The notes under the pieces: model-generated
What the model was told of the DNA's origin: nothing
Databases searched by the model: none
What the model saw: the letters and a program-made list of their open reading frames with translations, nothing else
Part shown: one piece after another, positions 53,683 to 63,814 of the stretch
How the letters are laid out: each line of letters opens with the position of its first letter
Numbering within the stretch: the stretch's first letter is position 1
DNA from: a candidate division KSB1 bacterium
GTDB taxonomy: Bacteria; Zhuqueibacterota; Zhuqueibacteria; JANLFK01; Oleimicrobiaceae
Assembly: GCA_024655945.1 (NCBI GenBank)
Contig: JANLFK010000006.1
Span: 180,426 to 244,425 of the forward strand
DNA length: 64,000 nucleotides
Reading direction: 5' to 3'
Translations under genes and position numbers: made by a program

Positions 53683-56459
53683 ACCTCCAACTCGACGGTG
53701 ACAATCTTCTTGTGCGGCACCTCGAGGCGTAAGTCGCCCGAGTCGCCCAGCGGGAGAGGGCGCATGCGCTCCTCGTTCAGGTTCGTGAGGTAAGCCTTTC
53801 GGATTGGACGCGCCAGGTGCAGGTGTCCTTCCACGGCTTTCTCGGTCGGGTTGAAGAAGCGCACGATGAGCGAGTCGCGTTCCTCACACTTTTTCACCGC
53901 GCTCAGCACCAGGCCATTGGGCTGCAGTCGCAAAAAGCTGAGGCGCGGCGGCAGGTCGCCCGCGGAAATGCCGCACTGGAAGGCCCTCACCGGGGCAAAG
54001 TGGCGGTACGTCTGGGCGAATACCTCGCCGTCTTCCCAATTGCCAAAGTGGGGATACAGGGCATAGGCGCATGTGTGCCGGCCAAGGCATTGCGAGCCGA
54101 CCTGGTCGAGTCGCTCCACGCGCTCCGGGGGCAGGCCCACTTTCGGATAGCGCACGCCCTTGATCAGCGTCAGCAACATGGTGCGCCACTCGTTGTCCTG
54201 CACCTCATATTCCACCAGCCCGTGGCTGATGAGCGCCAGACCAACGTTCCCGTCGGAGATACCAACAAAGGACAGGTGAGGCTGAGTCCCTGTCATCGGC
54301 TCCACCCAGTCGCGCGTGTCGGGCAGCTCGATGCTCCTGGTCACCACGTCGAAGGCCGTCTCCACGTCCACGCCGGCGGCGGCAATCCCAGTGGGGAAGC
54401 AGACGCGCAAGCGGTGGTCCATGGCCTGGTTATCAAAAGTGGTAACGATGTCCAGGCGCGGGCAGCCGTTGCGCAAGGTGATGCGCGAGGAGATGGGCAG
54501 CGCCACCAGCTCGTCGCTCCGGCGCTGTTTTCCGGGCGCCAAGCCTTTCGGCACCTGCATGACCATGTCCACCTGCACGGTGGTCTGCAGCTCGCCGTCC
54601 TCCACCACCGTCAATTGCGCGGCGCACCCCAAGGAGCTCACCTTTGCGTTGGCCAACGGTGAGATGTGCGTCCACGGGTCGCCCGCTTCCGCTTCATCCT
54701 CGAAGAAATGGCAGTTCCGGAAAACGCGGCCACTTGGCTTGTGAGTGAGGTCAAACACCCCGTTTGGCCGGAACTGCACCCGCAGGAACTCGTTCTCCAT
54801 GGTGTCGTTGGCCACCATCATGGAGCCATAGTTGACCAGCTCCCCCTCTTTGCGCTGCACGATGAAGGTGCGGTAGCCGCAGCCCGGGACCTGCGCCGCC
54901 TCGAATAGGAAGCGGAACCGGCGCGTGTAGAACGGCGAAGGGATGTCGTACGGATTCATCACCAGCGCGCCCCACTCCTTGCGCTCAGCAAGCTGGCAGC
55001 GTACCGGCTCGCCCGTCTCGGCGTCGACCACAGCCATCGCCTTATGCTTGGGCTCCTCCGGAAAGTCCACCTCCACTTCCACAATTTCCGTCCGGTCAAA
55101 TTGCAACGGGTTGAAGACCACCACGGCGGTGTGTTCCGGTGCCACGTGTGCTAAGTTAATGCGCTTGGCTACAAATGCACAGGCGCGATTGGTGAGGGCC
55201 TCGCCGATTTGGCCCACCTGGTCCCAGCGGTAGAGCATGTCGCGGTGCACCTGGTCGACGCTCACCCCTGTGATGTTGTCGTGGGGATGGTTGGTCAACA
55301 GATGTTTCCAGGCCAGCTCCAGCAGCGCCGCAGGATACTCCTCACCCAACAGCAAGGCGAACGCCGACCAGGGTTCGGCCCACTTTTCCAACAGCGTTTG
55401 CATGCGCGCGTTGATCTGCTTCTGGTAGAGGCGCGTGGAGATGTTATCCTTCAGCAGCCTGTTGAACCAGTTGTCCACGCTGGGGTGGCGCCGCTCGCCC
55501 TTCAGCACGGTCAGCCGCGAGCGATCCACCGCCTTCTTGATCTTCTCCAGGACGGCCGGGAAAGAGCTGTGGATGTACACATCGCCCGTCTGCTTGGCGT
55601 TGCAGTACTCGATGACCTTGATGGTGTTGGGATGGGGAAAGACGCTGTCCATGCCGTCCAACACCACGAGGTACGGCGTGGTAGCGTCGGCGGCAACATC
55701 GGCGCGGATGTTCTTCATCCCTTCGTCCAGCACGGCAGTGTTAAAGTGCTCCAGCGACGAGGGCTTCAGCAGCCAGTAATCCTGGTCGCCGGCAGCCGCG
55801 TCACATCGGCGGAAGGGCATCTGGCCCAGCGACCAGCGGTAGATGCCATCGTGGGAGGCATTTTCGTACATGGTGGGCCGCAGCAGGTGAATCCAGAAGG
55901 CGGCCCTGCTGAACAAGGCACTCAGTCGCAGTCCGAGAATCTGCGTGCCGTCCGGCGCCTCCAGGATGTACTCGGTGGCGCACTCGTCTCGGGCGATGCC
56001 GCGATAGAACATCATGCCGTCGATGCCAAAGCCGGCGTAGATCTGCGCAATTTGCGAAAGCTGGCCGTAGGAGGTCGGCGTGTACCCGACCTTCATGACC
56101 GCGCCGAACTGGCCGGCGACCTTATGGCCCCGCATCAGGTTGCGTACGATGGCCTCGCCGCTGACCGTGTTCATCTCCGGCAGTGTGTACCACGGCCCCA
56201 CCAGCAGGCGCCCTTCGCTGATGAACTTTTTCAGCTCCTCCCTTTTCTCGGGCCGCACCTCCAGGTAGTCTTCCAACGGAATCGTTTGGGAATCAAGATG
56301 GTAGTGTTTGTATTCCGGGTAGCGGGCAAAGAGCTCCAACAGCCAATCCATCAACTCCACAAGATGGAGCCGGGTCTCTTGCGCCGGATAGCGCCATTCG
56401 CGATCCCAATGGGTGTTGGAGATGACATGAAACGCATAATGCTTTTCTGTGCCTTCCAC
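53679..56459 (-). CDS. GH38 alpha-mannosidase-family protein
   Basis: A 926-residue cytoplasmic-type GH38 protein. The metal motif SNTHWDREWRYP (His17, Asp19) opens the catalytic barrel, followed by WYTLPEMNTVSGEAIVRNL and the middle three-helix bundle with LTNHPHDNITGVSVDQVHRD (ligand His). The beta-sandwich C-terminal domains follow (MENEFLRVQF and so on). The usual nucleophile motif GYxPDSFGH reads GYTPTSYGQ, with Thr129 at the Asp position. It may belong to a GH38 branch that uses another residue, or may not be a standard mannosidase. It would act on mannosides imported by the neighbouring ABC system. Confidence 0.85.
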   Translation of the reverse strand: MEGTEKHYAFHVISNTHWDREWRYPAQETRLHLVELMDWLLELFARYPEYKHYHLDSQTIPLEDYLEVRPEKREELKKFISEGRLLVGPWYTLPEMNTVSGEAIVRNLMRGHKVAGQFGAVMKVGYTPTSYGQLSQIAQIYAGFGIDGMMFYRGIARDECATEYILEAPDGTQILGLRLSALFSRAAFWIHLLRPTMYENASHDGIYRWSLGQMPFRRCDAAAGDQDYWLLKPSSLEHFNTAVLDEGMKNIRADVAADATTPYLVVLDGMDSVFPHPNTIKVIEYCNAKQTGDVYIHSSFPAVLEKIKKAVDRSRLTVLKGERRHPSVDNWFNRLLKDNISTRLYQKQINARMQTLLEKWAEPWSAFALLLGEEYPAALLELAWKHLLTNHPHDNITGVSVDQVHRDMLYRWDQVGQIGEALTNRACAFVAKRINLAHVAPEHTAVVVFNPLQFDRTEIVEVEVDFPEEPKHKAMAVVDAETGEPVRCQLAERKEWGALVMNPYDIPSPFYTRRFRFLFEAAQVPGCGYRTFIVQRKEGELVNYGSMMVANDTMENEFLRVQFRPNGVFDLTHKPSGRVFRNCHFFEDEAEAGDPWTHISPLANAKVSSLGCAAQLTVVEDGELQTTVQVDMVMQVPKGLAPGKQRRSDELVALPISSRITLRNGCPRLDIVTTFDNQAMDHRLRVCFPTGIAAAGVDVETAFDVVTRSIELPDTRDWVEPMTGTQPHLSFVGISDGNVGLALISHGLVEYEVQDNEWRTMLLTLIKGVRYPKVGLPPERVERLDQVGSQCLGRHTCAYALYPHFGNWEDGEVFAQTYRHFAPVRAFQCGISAGDLPPRLSFLRLQPNGLVLSAVKKCEERDSLIVRFFNPTEKAVEGHLHLARPIRKAYLTNLNEERMRPLPLGDSGDLRLEVPHKKIVTVELEV

Positions 56460-56505
56460 GTCTTCCCTTCCTCAGAGAAACACCGTGCCGTGCCAGGGTC
56501 AACTC

Positions 56506-57453
56506 TCAGAAACCAAAGCTGATGGTAAAGCTGCTCACGCCGCCCAGAATGGGGCCGTAGTCGGCGTAGGAGTAGTCGATGGCTCCTTCCACGCCCAGCA
56601 ACTCCTGGCGGAGGCCGGCGCCAAAGGACCAGGCGCCCAGGTCGGAGTTGGAGCGGTAGCCACCGCGCAGGAACAAGCTGCCGAACAGCCCGTATTCCAT
56701 GCCAAAGTGTGCGCGCTCGCGATTGTCGGTGGGATGGAGAAGGTCCACTGCCAAGGTGAGCCGGTTGGCGGCGGTGTGAATGAGATCGTCGGCCAGGCCG
56801 ATCCTGAAGATGAGCGGCATGCGGAACTTGTCGCGCAGGAACCTGATGTCCGGGCCGAAGTGCTGCGCCGCCACGGAGAGGCACAAGTGCCTGAACCCTG
56901 TCTCGTAGATGGCGCCAAAATCCACCAGCACATTGGCAAAGGAGTCCCTGTCCAGTTCCTCTCGCACATAGCGCACCTGCCCGCCCATGGAGAGCTTGTT
57001 GGTGAAGCGGCGCGCCACGGCCATGCTCACGGCAAGGTCGCCCGCCTGCACCATGCGCCCGGTGCCGTCCTGGGCTAGCACCGTGGTCTCCTGGAACTCC
57101 GGCACCCCCATGTGGATGACGCTTACGCCCAACACGCCGACCTTGCCCCAGGCCACTGCCGCCGCTGCCGCGCTCAGCCGAATGTCGAGCAGCCAGTTGC
57201 GATAGGAAAACCCGGCCTCAGCCCTTTCCACGTAGGCGATCCCGGCCGGGTTCCAGAAGATGGCGTTCACTCCCCTGGTCGTAGCCAGGGCGGCTTCGCC
57301 CATGGCGGTCTCACGGCCACCCACGCCAATCTTCAGGAACTGCACCCCTGCCGAGCCGGCCTTGCTGAACTCGAAGCCATAGTCCCACTGCGCCTGTGCC
57401 GCCGCGCAGCACCAGGACAAGACAAGTATGCACAACAGCGCCTTGCGTATCAT
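56506..57453 (-). CDS. PorV/PorQ-like outer-membrane protein
   Basis: A 315-residue protein; the ATG at 57453 has AGGAGAG upstream and gives signal peptide MIRKALLCILVLSWCCAAAQA. The mature protein starts with AGSAGVQFLKIGVGGRETAM and ATTRGVNAIFWNPAGIAYV, the hallmark of the PorV/UPF0164 family, and ends in a beta-barrel C-terminal Phe (SFTISFGF). In type IX secretion, PorV shuttles cargo to the attachment complex at the outer membrane. It sits next to two proteins with T9SS-type sorting domains, one upstream and one further away. Confidence 0.85.
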   Translation of the reverse strand: MIRKALLCILVLSWCCAAAQAQWDYGFEFSKAGSAGVQFLKIGVGGRETAMGEAALATTRGVNAIFWNPAGIAYVERAEAGFSYRNWLLDIRLSAAAAAVAWGKVGVLGVSVIHMGVPEFQETTVLAQDGTGRMVQAGDLAVSMAVARRFTNKLSMGGQVRYVREELDRDSFANVLVDFGAIYETGFRHLCLSVAAQHFGPDIRFLRDKFRMPLIFRIGLADDLIHTAANRLTLAVDLLHPTDNRERAHFGMEYGLFGSLFLRGGYRSNSDLGAWSFGAGLRQELLGVEGAIDYSYADYGPILGGVSSFTISFGF

Positions 57454-57472
57454 CGCCAGCTCTCCTGTTGGC

Positions 57473-59302
57473 TCACTTGATGAGTAACAGCGTCCCTTTG
57501 GCATTGCCCACCGCTGACTCCACCGTGTAAAGGTAGATGCCGGCTGCTGTCTTCTGCCGCGAATCGCTGAGCTGATCCCACACGTGCTCGCCGGAGTTGG
57601 GGTTATCGTGCTCCAGAGTGCGCACCAGCTCACCGCTCACCGTGTAGATGCGGATGGTACACTTGGCCGGCAGATTGGTGAACACAATGGAGCTCTCCTC
57701 GCCTGAGGTGGGCAGTCCGGACACCAACCTGAAAGGATTGGGAAAGACACTCACCTGCAGGGCATTTTCTGCCGGCTGCCGTGCAGTAACCAGGGCCTTG
57801 GTATTGCGGTTGGTCATTCCGCTTTCCTGGCCTTTCGTGCTCACCGAGGTGACGGCGTAGTAGTAGCCGACGCCGACCTGGACTGTATTGTCCTTGTACT
57901 TCCACTGACCCAGCTCCGCGTCGAAGAAGCGGCTGCGGTCGGTACTGCGACTGATGCGAATGTCGCGTACCTTGGTAAACGGGCCAATGTGAGAGCGGTC
58001 GCTGCGGTAGATGCGGAAGATGTCCATCTCTGCCGCGCCGGTGAGCGGATTGACCCAGCTCTCTAAGTCGGGTGGCCAGGTGAGCACGATCTCCTGCGTC
58101 GAGGGGAGAACGTAGTAGGTGACCTGCGGAGCCGGAGGCGGTAAGGCCGTCAGGACATAGTTTCGCGAGAAGAGTTGCTTGGCGCGATCCACGGTCTTTT
58201 TCAAGGAGTCCAGCCCGGCCGGCAGAAGATTCTGGGCGCTCAGCCCCTTCACCGCTTGGTCCAGGCCAATGCCGTTCACCGCCTCCACCATGACAATGCG
58301 CACCGTGTCGCCGATGGCCATGTCGTACGGCCCGAAGCCCTGCAACATGAAGGGCGAGAGTTGCTCGTTCGCGGGAGCCTGCAGGCTCTTGTCCGTGCCG
58401 TTGAGGATGGCGTACAGGTCAGAAGCAGTGCGGCTGGTGATGGTGAGGCGATGGGCGTTGTTGATGACCTGGGCCCAAAAGACGGTCGCCGGCTGCTCCG
58501 CGCCGTTGCTCGGCGGGTCCCAGTAGAGCGGCGCAAAGCCCGCATAGCCAGTGGTGCGCAGCTCGCCCCGCTTTTCCCAATAGTTGCCCCAATCCCACTT
58601 GATGTCCTGCGTGGGATAGTAGTCGTAGGCATAAAGCAGTCGTCGCGCTGCGTCATAGCCCACCATTTCGTCGTCCACGTTCAGGTTGTCGCCCCAGAAG
58701 CCGTGCACCAGAATGTCCTGATAGCTGGGCCGGAGCAGATAGGGGAACCCAAAGTAGACCTCGCTCAGCACCTGCCCGGAGGCATTGACAAAGAGGTATT
58801 CGATGATGATAAAGTCGGCATAGGCCGGATAGCTCCAGGCCCTGCTGATGCGCGTCACCTGAATGCCATCGCTGGTGCGCCAGCGGGCGGTGATCTTCTC
58901 CTCGGCTTCGTGGGGATTGAAGCCACGCGAGCCGTTAAAGTTCTCCACCTCCTCCATCAGGTAAAAGGTCCCCAGGTCGACAAAGTCGAACGGCCCCATC
59001 TCGTTGAAAAAGACCGTTCCGCCTGCCTTTTTGCCGCCGATCCAGACTCCACCCCCCTGGCTGTAGGAGCGCTGCTCGTCCTTGTTGGGGAGGACGGCAG
59101 GCCCGCCCGGCCAGTCCATGCTGGGATAGTACTCGAAAGGCGAAAAGAGGCCGCCAATTTGGCCGTTGTCCTTCATGGTCTCCCACAGGTCGCCCCGGTC
59201 GTGAATCTTGAATAACGGCACCCGCACCTGGGACATGGCCGCTTCAGCCAGCACGAACAGGGCCAAACCGGTGAGGAAACAGATAGCCTTGGTTCTCTCC
59301 AT
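57473..59302 (-). CDS. Secreted protein with fibronectin-like and T9SS-type sorting domain
   Basis: A 609-residue secreted protein (signal peptide KAICFLTGLALFVLAEAAMS). The first 400 residues are a beta-rich domain of unknown function (GGGVWIGGKKAGGTVFFNEM, EYLFVNASGQVLSEVYFGFP). A fibronectin-III-like segment follows (FRIYRSDRSHIGPFTKV), and the last 90 residues are a type IX/FlgD-like sorting domain (VSVFPNPFRLVSGLPTSG, IRIYTVSGELVRTLEHDNPN, AGIYLYTVES). Proteins of this plan often accompany TonB receptors and PorV proteins in FCB genomes. No enzymatic activity is evident. Confidence 0.8.
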   Translation of the reverse strand: MERTKAICFLTGLALFVLAEAAMSQVRVPLFKIHDRGDLWETMKDNGQIGGLFSPFEYYPSMDWPGGPAVLPNKDEQRSYSQGGGVWIGGKKAGGTVFFNEMGPFDFVDLGTFYLMEEVENFNGSRGFNPHEAEEKITARWRTSDGIQVTRISRAWSYPAYADFIIIEYLFVNASGQVLSEVYFGFPYLLRPSYQDILVHGFWGDNLNVDDEMVGYDAARRLLYAYDYYPTQDIKWDWGNYWEKRGELRTTGYAGFAPLYWDPPSNGAEQPATVFWAQVINNAHRLTITSRTASDLYAILNGTDKSLQAPANEQLSPFMLQGFGPYDMAIGDTVRIVMVEAVNGIGLDQAVKGLSAQNLLPAGLDSLKKTVDRAKQLFSRNYVLTALPPPAPQVTYYVLPSTQEIVLTWPPDLESWVNPLTGAAEMDIFRIYRSDRSHIGPFTKVRDIRISRSTDRSRFFDAELGQWKYKDNTVQVGVGYYYAVTSVSTKGQESGMTNRNTKALVTARQPAENALQVSVFPNPFRLVSGLPTSGEESSIVFTNLPAKCTIRIYTVSGELVRTLEHDNPNSGEHVWDQLSDSRQKTAAGIYLYTVESAVGNAKGTLLLIK

Positions 59303-59348
59303 GGGCTCTCCTTCCGTTGCACCGCCTTGTGCGTCGCAGCACCTCCGC

Positions 59349-62333
59349 CTAACGGAAGCTGTAGCGGAGACCCACCCACACGCTGCGCGGCGCGTAGTAA
59401 ATCATGTAGCTGAGGTCAAAACCGTCCGGGTCGACCAGAGTCGGTTGTCCGGTCTTGACAAAGCGGTCGATGGCCTGCGGATCGAACGCCGCCGGTAGCC
59501 CCCACGTCTTGATGCACTTCTGGTTGAACAGGTTGGTGACCCGCGTGTAAAAGGCCAGGGTGTGCTGCCCAATGGTGAAGTAGCGGTTGAACTTCAGGTC
59601 CCAGTTCTGCCGCGCAGGCAAGCGATGGTTGTCCAACAAATCAGGCGGGTCATCCGGCTCGAGGTAAGTGAACGCCTGGCCGCTCACATAGCCATACAGA
59701 AGGCTCAAATCGCTGTTACCCAGCAGCTGGTAGACAACCGGCACGCGCCATCGCCCCGGGTATTTGAGGAAGAGGTTGGCCCGAAGGATGTGCGGCCGGC
59801 TGAAGGAACGCTCCGTGGGCAGGCGATCGCTCGCCTCCACGTACCACTGGTAAGTCACCTTGCCGTCTTTGTCGATGTGAATCTGCCAGGGAGTGGCCGT
59901 CCCGTGCGTGCTCTTGGAGAAGCTGTAGTTCATGTCCAAGACCAGGTGGCTGCTAAACAGGGTGCGCAGGCTCACCTCCAAGCCGCGCGCGTCGCCATAG
60001 TCGCCACTGTAGCGACTGCTGTAGAAGACGCGCGACTCGTTGCCGGTGTACGGGTCGACGCCGTAGATCCGTTTGTCCAAAAACCGCGCCCGCTCCACCT
60101 GGTCGAACACATCTTTGTAGAAGCCGGTGACGTTGAGCACCGCGATGTTTTCAAAGTGGTGCTTGAACCCCAGCTCGAACTGAATGGTCTTCTCCGGCTT
60201 CAAGGGTTGCAAGGTAAGGTTGATGACCCGCTCCGGGTCAGTGTCCACCGAGGGCTGCCCCTTGATCACGTAGACCGGCCGGAAGTAGAGGAACTCATAC
60301 TGCGCATTGATGGGCGGCATCTGGTAGAAATGCCCGTAGCTGAAGTGGAACACACTTCGGTCGGTGATGGGAAACGAGATCCCCAAACGGGGGTTGATTG
60401 AGTGAAAGGCAGGCACGCGGTAGCGAGGCTTGGCCAAGACGTTGGCAAAGTCCCACTTCTTGTGACCGAAGGAGTCGATGCCGTCCTTGTCAGGGTCAGC
60501 GGACGGATCGTACGCCGGATCTAAGGACGGGTTGAGCACGAAGCTGTCCTTGGTGAACCAATCACGGTTGCCATCGTAGAGGTCGTAGCGGACGCCCACG
60601 TTCAGGATCATGCTCTCGAATTCCATCTTATCCTGCACGTACAGGGCCAGTTGCAGCGGGTGGTAGGTCTCGTTGAGGCCGCGGCACCGCCAGTCGCGAA
60701 GGTCGGAGCTCCACTCCGCCAGAACCCAACTCTCTTCCTTGTAAGTGTTGTAGTGGAACTCGAACCCCGTCTTGAGCAGATTGGCCTCATTGACCTGCCA
60801 GCTCAAGTGGCCCAACGCGGCCAAGTCGCCGGTCACGTTGTGCGACAAGGGGGTGAAGTGGTGGGCGAGAAAGGGCTCATTCTCGAACCCATCATAGCGG
60901 TGCCACCCCCAGATGTCCGGGTTCTTAGACTCGCCCAGCACTCGATACGGGCTGGGCGTCTCGTGCTGCTCCAGCGTGTAAGAGCTCAATTTCAACTCAT
61001 AGAACATGCGCGGGCTGAGCACATGCACCACCCCCAGGCGCATCTGCTTCACATAGTTGTCCAAGAGCGTGCCGTAACCGCGGTAGTACTTGGCGAAGTA
61101 GGGAAAGCTCTCCTCCCCGTTGGTGGCATGGGCATCGTGGCTGTACAGGCCGCCGAACTTGATGTTGAGGCCGGGCCGCAGGCCATAGTTGCCGCTCAAG
61201 GTGAACTCGGTCAGCTGGCGCGTGTCGCGCGGCCTGGGCAGGTCATAGGCCTCCTGCTGGTATCTGGCCGTGGCAAAGAAGGTCATCTTGGCCAGCTCGT
61301 TGCCCACTATGGGCAGGAACTTCCCGGGCACCGGGCCCCCAAAAGAGAGCTGCAGCTGGTGGTCGGCGAAATTGCGATAGTCGTACACCTGCTTCTGGCG
61401 CTCCGGCGTCCACCAGGCAGGGTCCAGGTAGGCTTTGCCGGTGACGGAATCCACCAGCGTATGCCGGCGGAATTCGATGTTCTTCTCCCCGTCGTAGAGG
61501 TAGGTGCCAAAGTGCCGCTGATGCGGCGGGCCATATTGGTAATCCAGCGACCATGAGTGGTACTGGTCGCCCTCCTTGGTGACCACGTTCACGATGCCTG
61601 ACTGCGCCTGCCCGTACTCTGCGTTGAAGCCGCCGGTGATGACCTGGATCTCCTTGACCGCGTCGCGATTGATGCGGGTGAAGGAGCCGCCGGCATCGGC
61701 CCGCGCCTCAGACCAGGCTGCCGAACGCGTGCCGTCGATGAACCACACCACCTCGTCCTGCTCGCCGCCACGAATGGAGTAACGCGGCTCGCCACGCCCG
61801 GTGCCGGACAGGTTGCCCTCCACCGGAATCGGGTCGAAGAAAACGCCGGTCTGCAGATGGACCGCCTCGTGGACCTGCGACACCGGGGCCTGGTACAACC
61901 TGTCCACCCCGATGACCTCGATGCTGGTGGTCAAATCCTTCTGGATGATGGGGCGCGCGGCCTCCACCACCACGGAGGCACCCAGGTCCAGCACCGCCTG
62001 ACGCAGGCCAACATCCACGCGCGTGGTCTGGTCGATGCTCACCTTGACGTTGGTGACCTCGACGCGTGTGTAGCCAATCATCGTGATCACCAACGTGTAC
62101 GTGCCCGGCGGCACGCTGAGGATGTGATACCTCCCCTTGTCGTCAGAGGCGGCGCCGAGATACGTGCCCTTCACCGTGACGTTGGCCAGCGGCAGCGGCT
62201 CGCCAGACTCGGCGTCCTTCACCACCCCGGCTATCTTGCCGGTGGTGCCTGCCCAGGCGACCTGTCCTGCCAGGAGAGCCAGCCCAAGCAGGGCAGCAAC
62301 GCGCCCGCGCTGCAGTATTGCGTTCACTGCCAT
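59349..62333 (-). CDS. TonB-dependent receptor with carboxypeptidase-like regulatory domain
   Basis: A 994-residue outer-membrane receptor. Signal peptide, then a carboxypeptidase-regulatory-like domain (GVVKDAESGEPLPLANVTVK, GRYHILSVPPGTYTL), then the plug (YSIRGGEQDEVVWFIDGTRS, EIQVITGGFNAEYGQAQSG), then a 22-strand-type barrel ending in SVWVGLRYSF with C-terminal Arg after the aromatic. A TonB box is not obvious. It imports a large substrate, here probably an oligosaccharide. GGAGGAGGCG precedes the start. It heads the cluster just after the HAD gene (51 bases). Confidence 0.9.
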   Translation of the reverse strand: MAVNAILQRGRVAALLGLALLAGQVAWAGTTGKIAGVVKDAESGEPLPLANVTVKGTYLGAASDDKGRYHILSVPPGTYTLVITMIGYTRVEVTNVKVSIDQTTRVDVGLRQAVLDLGASVVVEAARPIIQKDLTTSIEVIGVDRLYQAPVSQVHEAVHLQTGVFFDPIPVEGNLSGTGRGEPRYSIRGGEQDEVVWFIDGTRSAAWSEARADAGGSFTRINRDAVKEIQVITGGFNAEYGQAQSGIVNVVTKEGDQYHSWSLDYQYGPPHQRHFGTYLYDGEKNIEFRRHTLVDSVTGKAYLDPAWWTPERQKQVYDYRNFADHQLQLSFGGPVPGKFLPIVGNELAKMTFFATARYQQEAYDLPRPRDTRQLTEFTLSGNYGLRPGLNIKFGGLYSHDAHATNGEESFPYFAKYYRGYGTLLDNYVKQMRLGVVHVLSPRMFYELKLSSYTLEQHETPSPYRVLGESKNPDIWGWHRYDGFENEPFLAHHFTPLSHNVTGDLAALGHLSWQVNEANLLKTGFEFHYNTYKEESWVLAEWSSDLRDWRCRGLNETYHPLQLALYVQDKMEFESMILNVGVRYDLYDGNRDWFTKDSFVLNPSLDPAYDPSADPDKDGIDSFGHKKWDFANVLAKPRYRVPAFHSINPRLGISFPITDRSVFHFSYGHFYQMPPINAQYEFLYFRPVYVIKGQPSVDTDPERVINLTLQPLKPEKTIQFELGFKHHFENIAVLNVTGFYKDVFDQVERARFLDKRIYGVDPYTGNESRVFYSSRYSGDYGDARGLEVSLRTLFSSHLVLDMNYSFSKSTHGTATPWQIHIDKDGKVTYQWYVEASDRLPTERSFSRPHILRANLFLKYPGRWRVPVVYQLLGNSDLSLLYGYVSGQAFTYLEPDDPPDLLDNHRLPARQNWDLKFNRYFTIGQHTLAFYTRVTNLFNQKCIKTWGLPAAFDPQAIDRFVKTGQPTLVDPDGFDLSYMIYYAPRSVWVGLRYSFR

Positions 62334-62384
62334 CGCCTCCTCCCTGTTATGTCATGTGGGCCTGTCCATCAGGGTGCCCTGTGA

Positions 62385-63785
62385 TCATCCAGAGGCCACT
62401 TGCCCGGCAGCTTTCCGCACCGTCCCGTCTGCCAGGAGTCGCGCATCAAGGAAAAGACCGTGTCGGAGCATCGCCTCCGGAAGCCCTCCGTGCAAGATGT
62501 GGGCAGCGTGGTCCAGCCGATGGCCGAGTGTGTCCGCAAACGGCACGGCCACACACAGCCCGATGCCGGCCGCCCGGATGGCGGCTACTCCCGATTCACT
62601 GTCCTCGAAGCCGAGCACCTTGTCAAAGTCCTCTTTCGCCACGCCAAGCTGGTGCAACGCCAAGCTGTAAAGATCACGATGGGGCTTTAACCGGATCTCG
62701 CTCGAATCGGACGCGGTGATGACCGCGTCGAAGACCTGGCGGTACAAAGAAAAACGCTCCTGCAGCTGGCGACGCCGCTCCTCAGAAAGCGGCCAGCTCT
62801 GCACCTGCTCGCGAATGACGCGAAACACCTCGCCGAGGACGATCTCCGCCTCGTAAGCGATAGAAGAGGTGACCACGGCGACCTTGAGCGGTTTGCGTTC
62901 CACCAAGCGCCCCAAGGCGGCCAGCCTCTTTCTCTGGTCATCCGTCGCCTGGGCCTGGTCGAGGTGGCGGGCCAACTCATCGGCGAAGAGGGCCAGGTCC
63001 TGGCCCAACCAGCCTTTCACCGCCGCCAAGAACACGCCAACACCCGGCATGGGCTCGATGAGTCGGCGCGTCGCATCCGGCAGCAAGGAGCGGAGCTGGT
63101 CCGCCTTCCCTTGCTGCACCTTAATCAGAATCTCGTGATAGCGCTGGTAGTAGATATCGATGGCTGCGCGCACCTGGTCGGCGAAGCTCGCGAATGCCAC
63201 TCCTTGCGCCGCCTGAGCAATCGCCCTCTGCACAGGCTCTGGCAATTCCACCTCCTGGCCTTGCCGGCCTTGCGCGAGCCATGCCTGCACGGCCTCTTCG
63301 GCAAGCAGCCGGTCACAGCCAAAGTGGCGCAGATTGTTGACAACCTCGGCAGTGCGGCCTTCGTCCGGTCGGACCGCCAACGTCCACAGGGCAGCCTCTA
63401 AGTAGGCACGGCGGAACGCCTCCATGTCAATCGCGTCGCCGTAGGACTTGACCAGATACTCCACGTGCTTGGTAGTGCTATTGCCGATGATGTGCGGGTA
63501 GTCTTTCGCCCTGTCCAGGCCAGCCCACGTCTCCTTGCTCAGCCGCGCGGTGATGCGTCGCACCATCGTCTCCAGGGAGTGGAGACAGAGGTTCTCCGTG
63601 GTGGTGGTGGTGCCGTCCATATCCTGCACGATCGCCACCAGCTCTTGCCGCGGGGCTACGATCTTGGGCGCGAGTGGCACAACTTCGTAGTCGGGGAAAA
63701 CGTAGGCTGGGTTCTCGATGACCAAAAACTCTTCGCCGAGGCGACTTAGATAGGCAGGCGCTTGTGTCGAGGATAGCGTCGTCAA
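62385..63785 (-). CDS. HAD-superfamily hydrolase (phosphoglucomutase/phosphatase-like)
   Basis: A 466-residue HAD enzyme, longer than the usual 220-260 because of a large insert. Core motifs: IVQDMDGTTTTTE (motif I, DxDGT), VAVVTSSIAYE (motif II), RLKPHRDLYSLALHQLG (motif III Lys), GFEDSESGVAAIRAAG (motif IV). The cap region (residues 80-280) is helical and unusually long, with a second hydrophobic part. It probably removes a phosphate from a sugar phosphate. The start is a TTG with AGGTGA just before it. It is the first gene of the long operon and follows a leader with a hairpin and a dyad. Confidence 0.85.
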   Translation of the reverse strand: MTTLSSTQAPAYLSRLGEEFLVIENPAYVFPDYEVVPLAPKIVAPRQELVAIVQDMDGTTTTTENLCLHSLETMVRRITARLSKETWAGLDRAKDYPHIIGNSTTKHVEYLVKSYGDAIDMEAFRRAYLEAALWTLAVRPDEGRTAEVVNNLRHFGCDRLLAEEAVQAWLAQGRQGQEVELPEPVQRAIAQAAQGVAFASFADQVRAAIDIYYQRYHEILIKVQQGKADQLRSLLPDATRRLIEPMPGVGVFLAAVKGWLGQDLALFADELARHLDQAQATDDQRKRLAALGRLVERKPLKVAVVTSSIAYEAEIVLGEVFRVIREQVQSWPLSEERRRQLQERFSLYRQVFDAVITASDSSEIRLKPHRDLYSLALHQLGVAKEDFDKVLGFEDSESGVAAIRAAGIGLCVAVPFADTLGHRLDHAAHILHGGLPEAMLRHGLFLDARLLADGTVRKAAGQVASG

Positions 63786-63814
63786 AGTTCACCTGTGTGG
63801 GTCAGTGAGACAAA

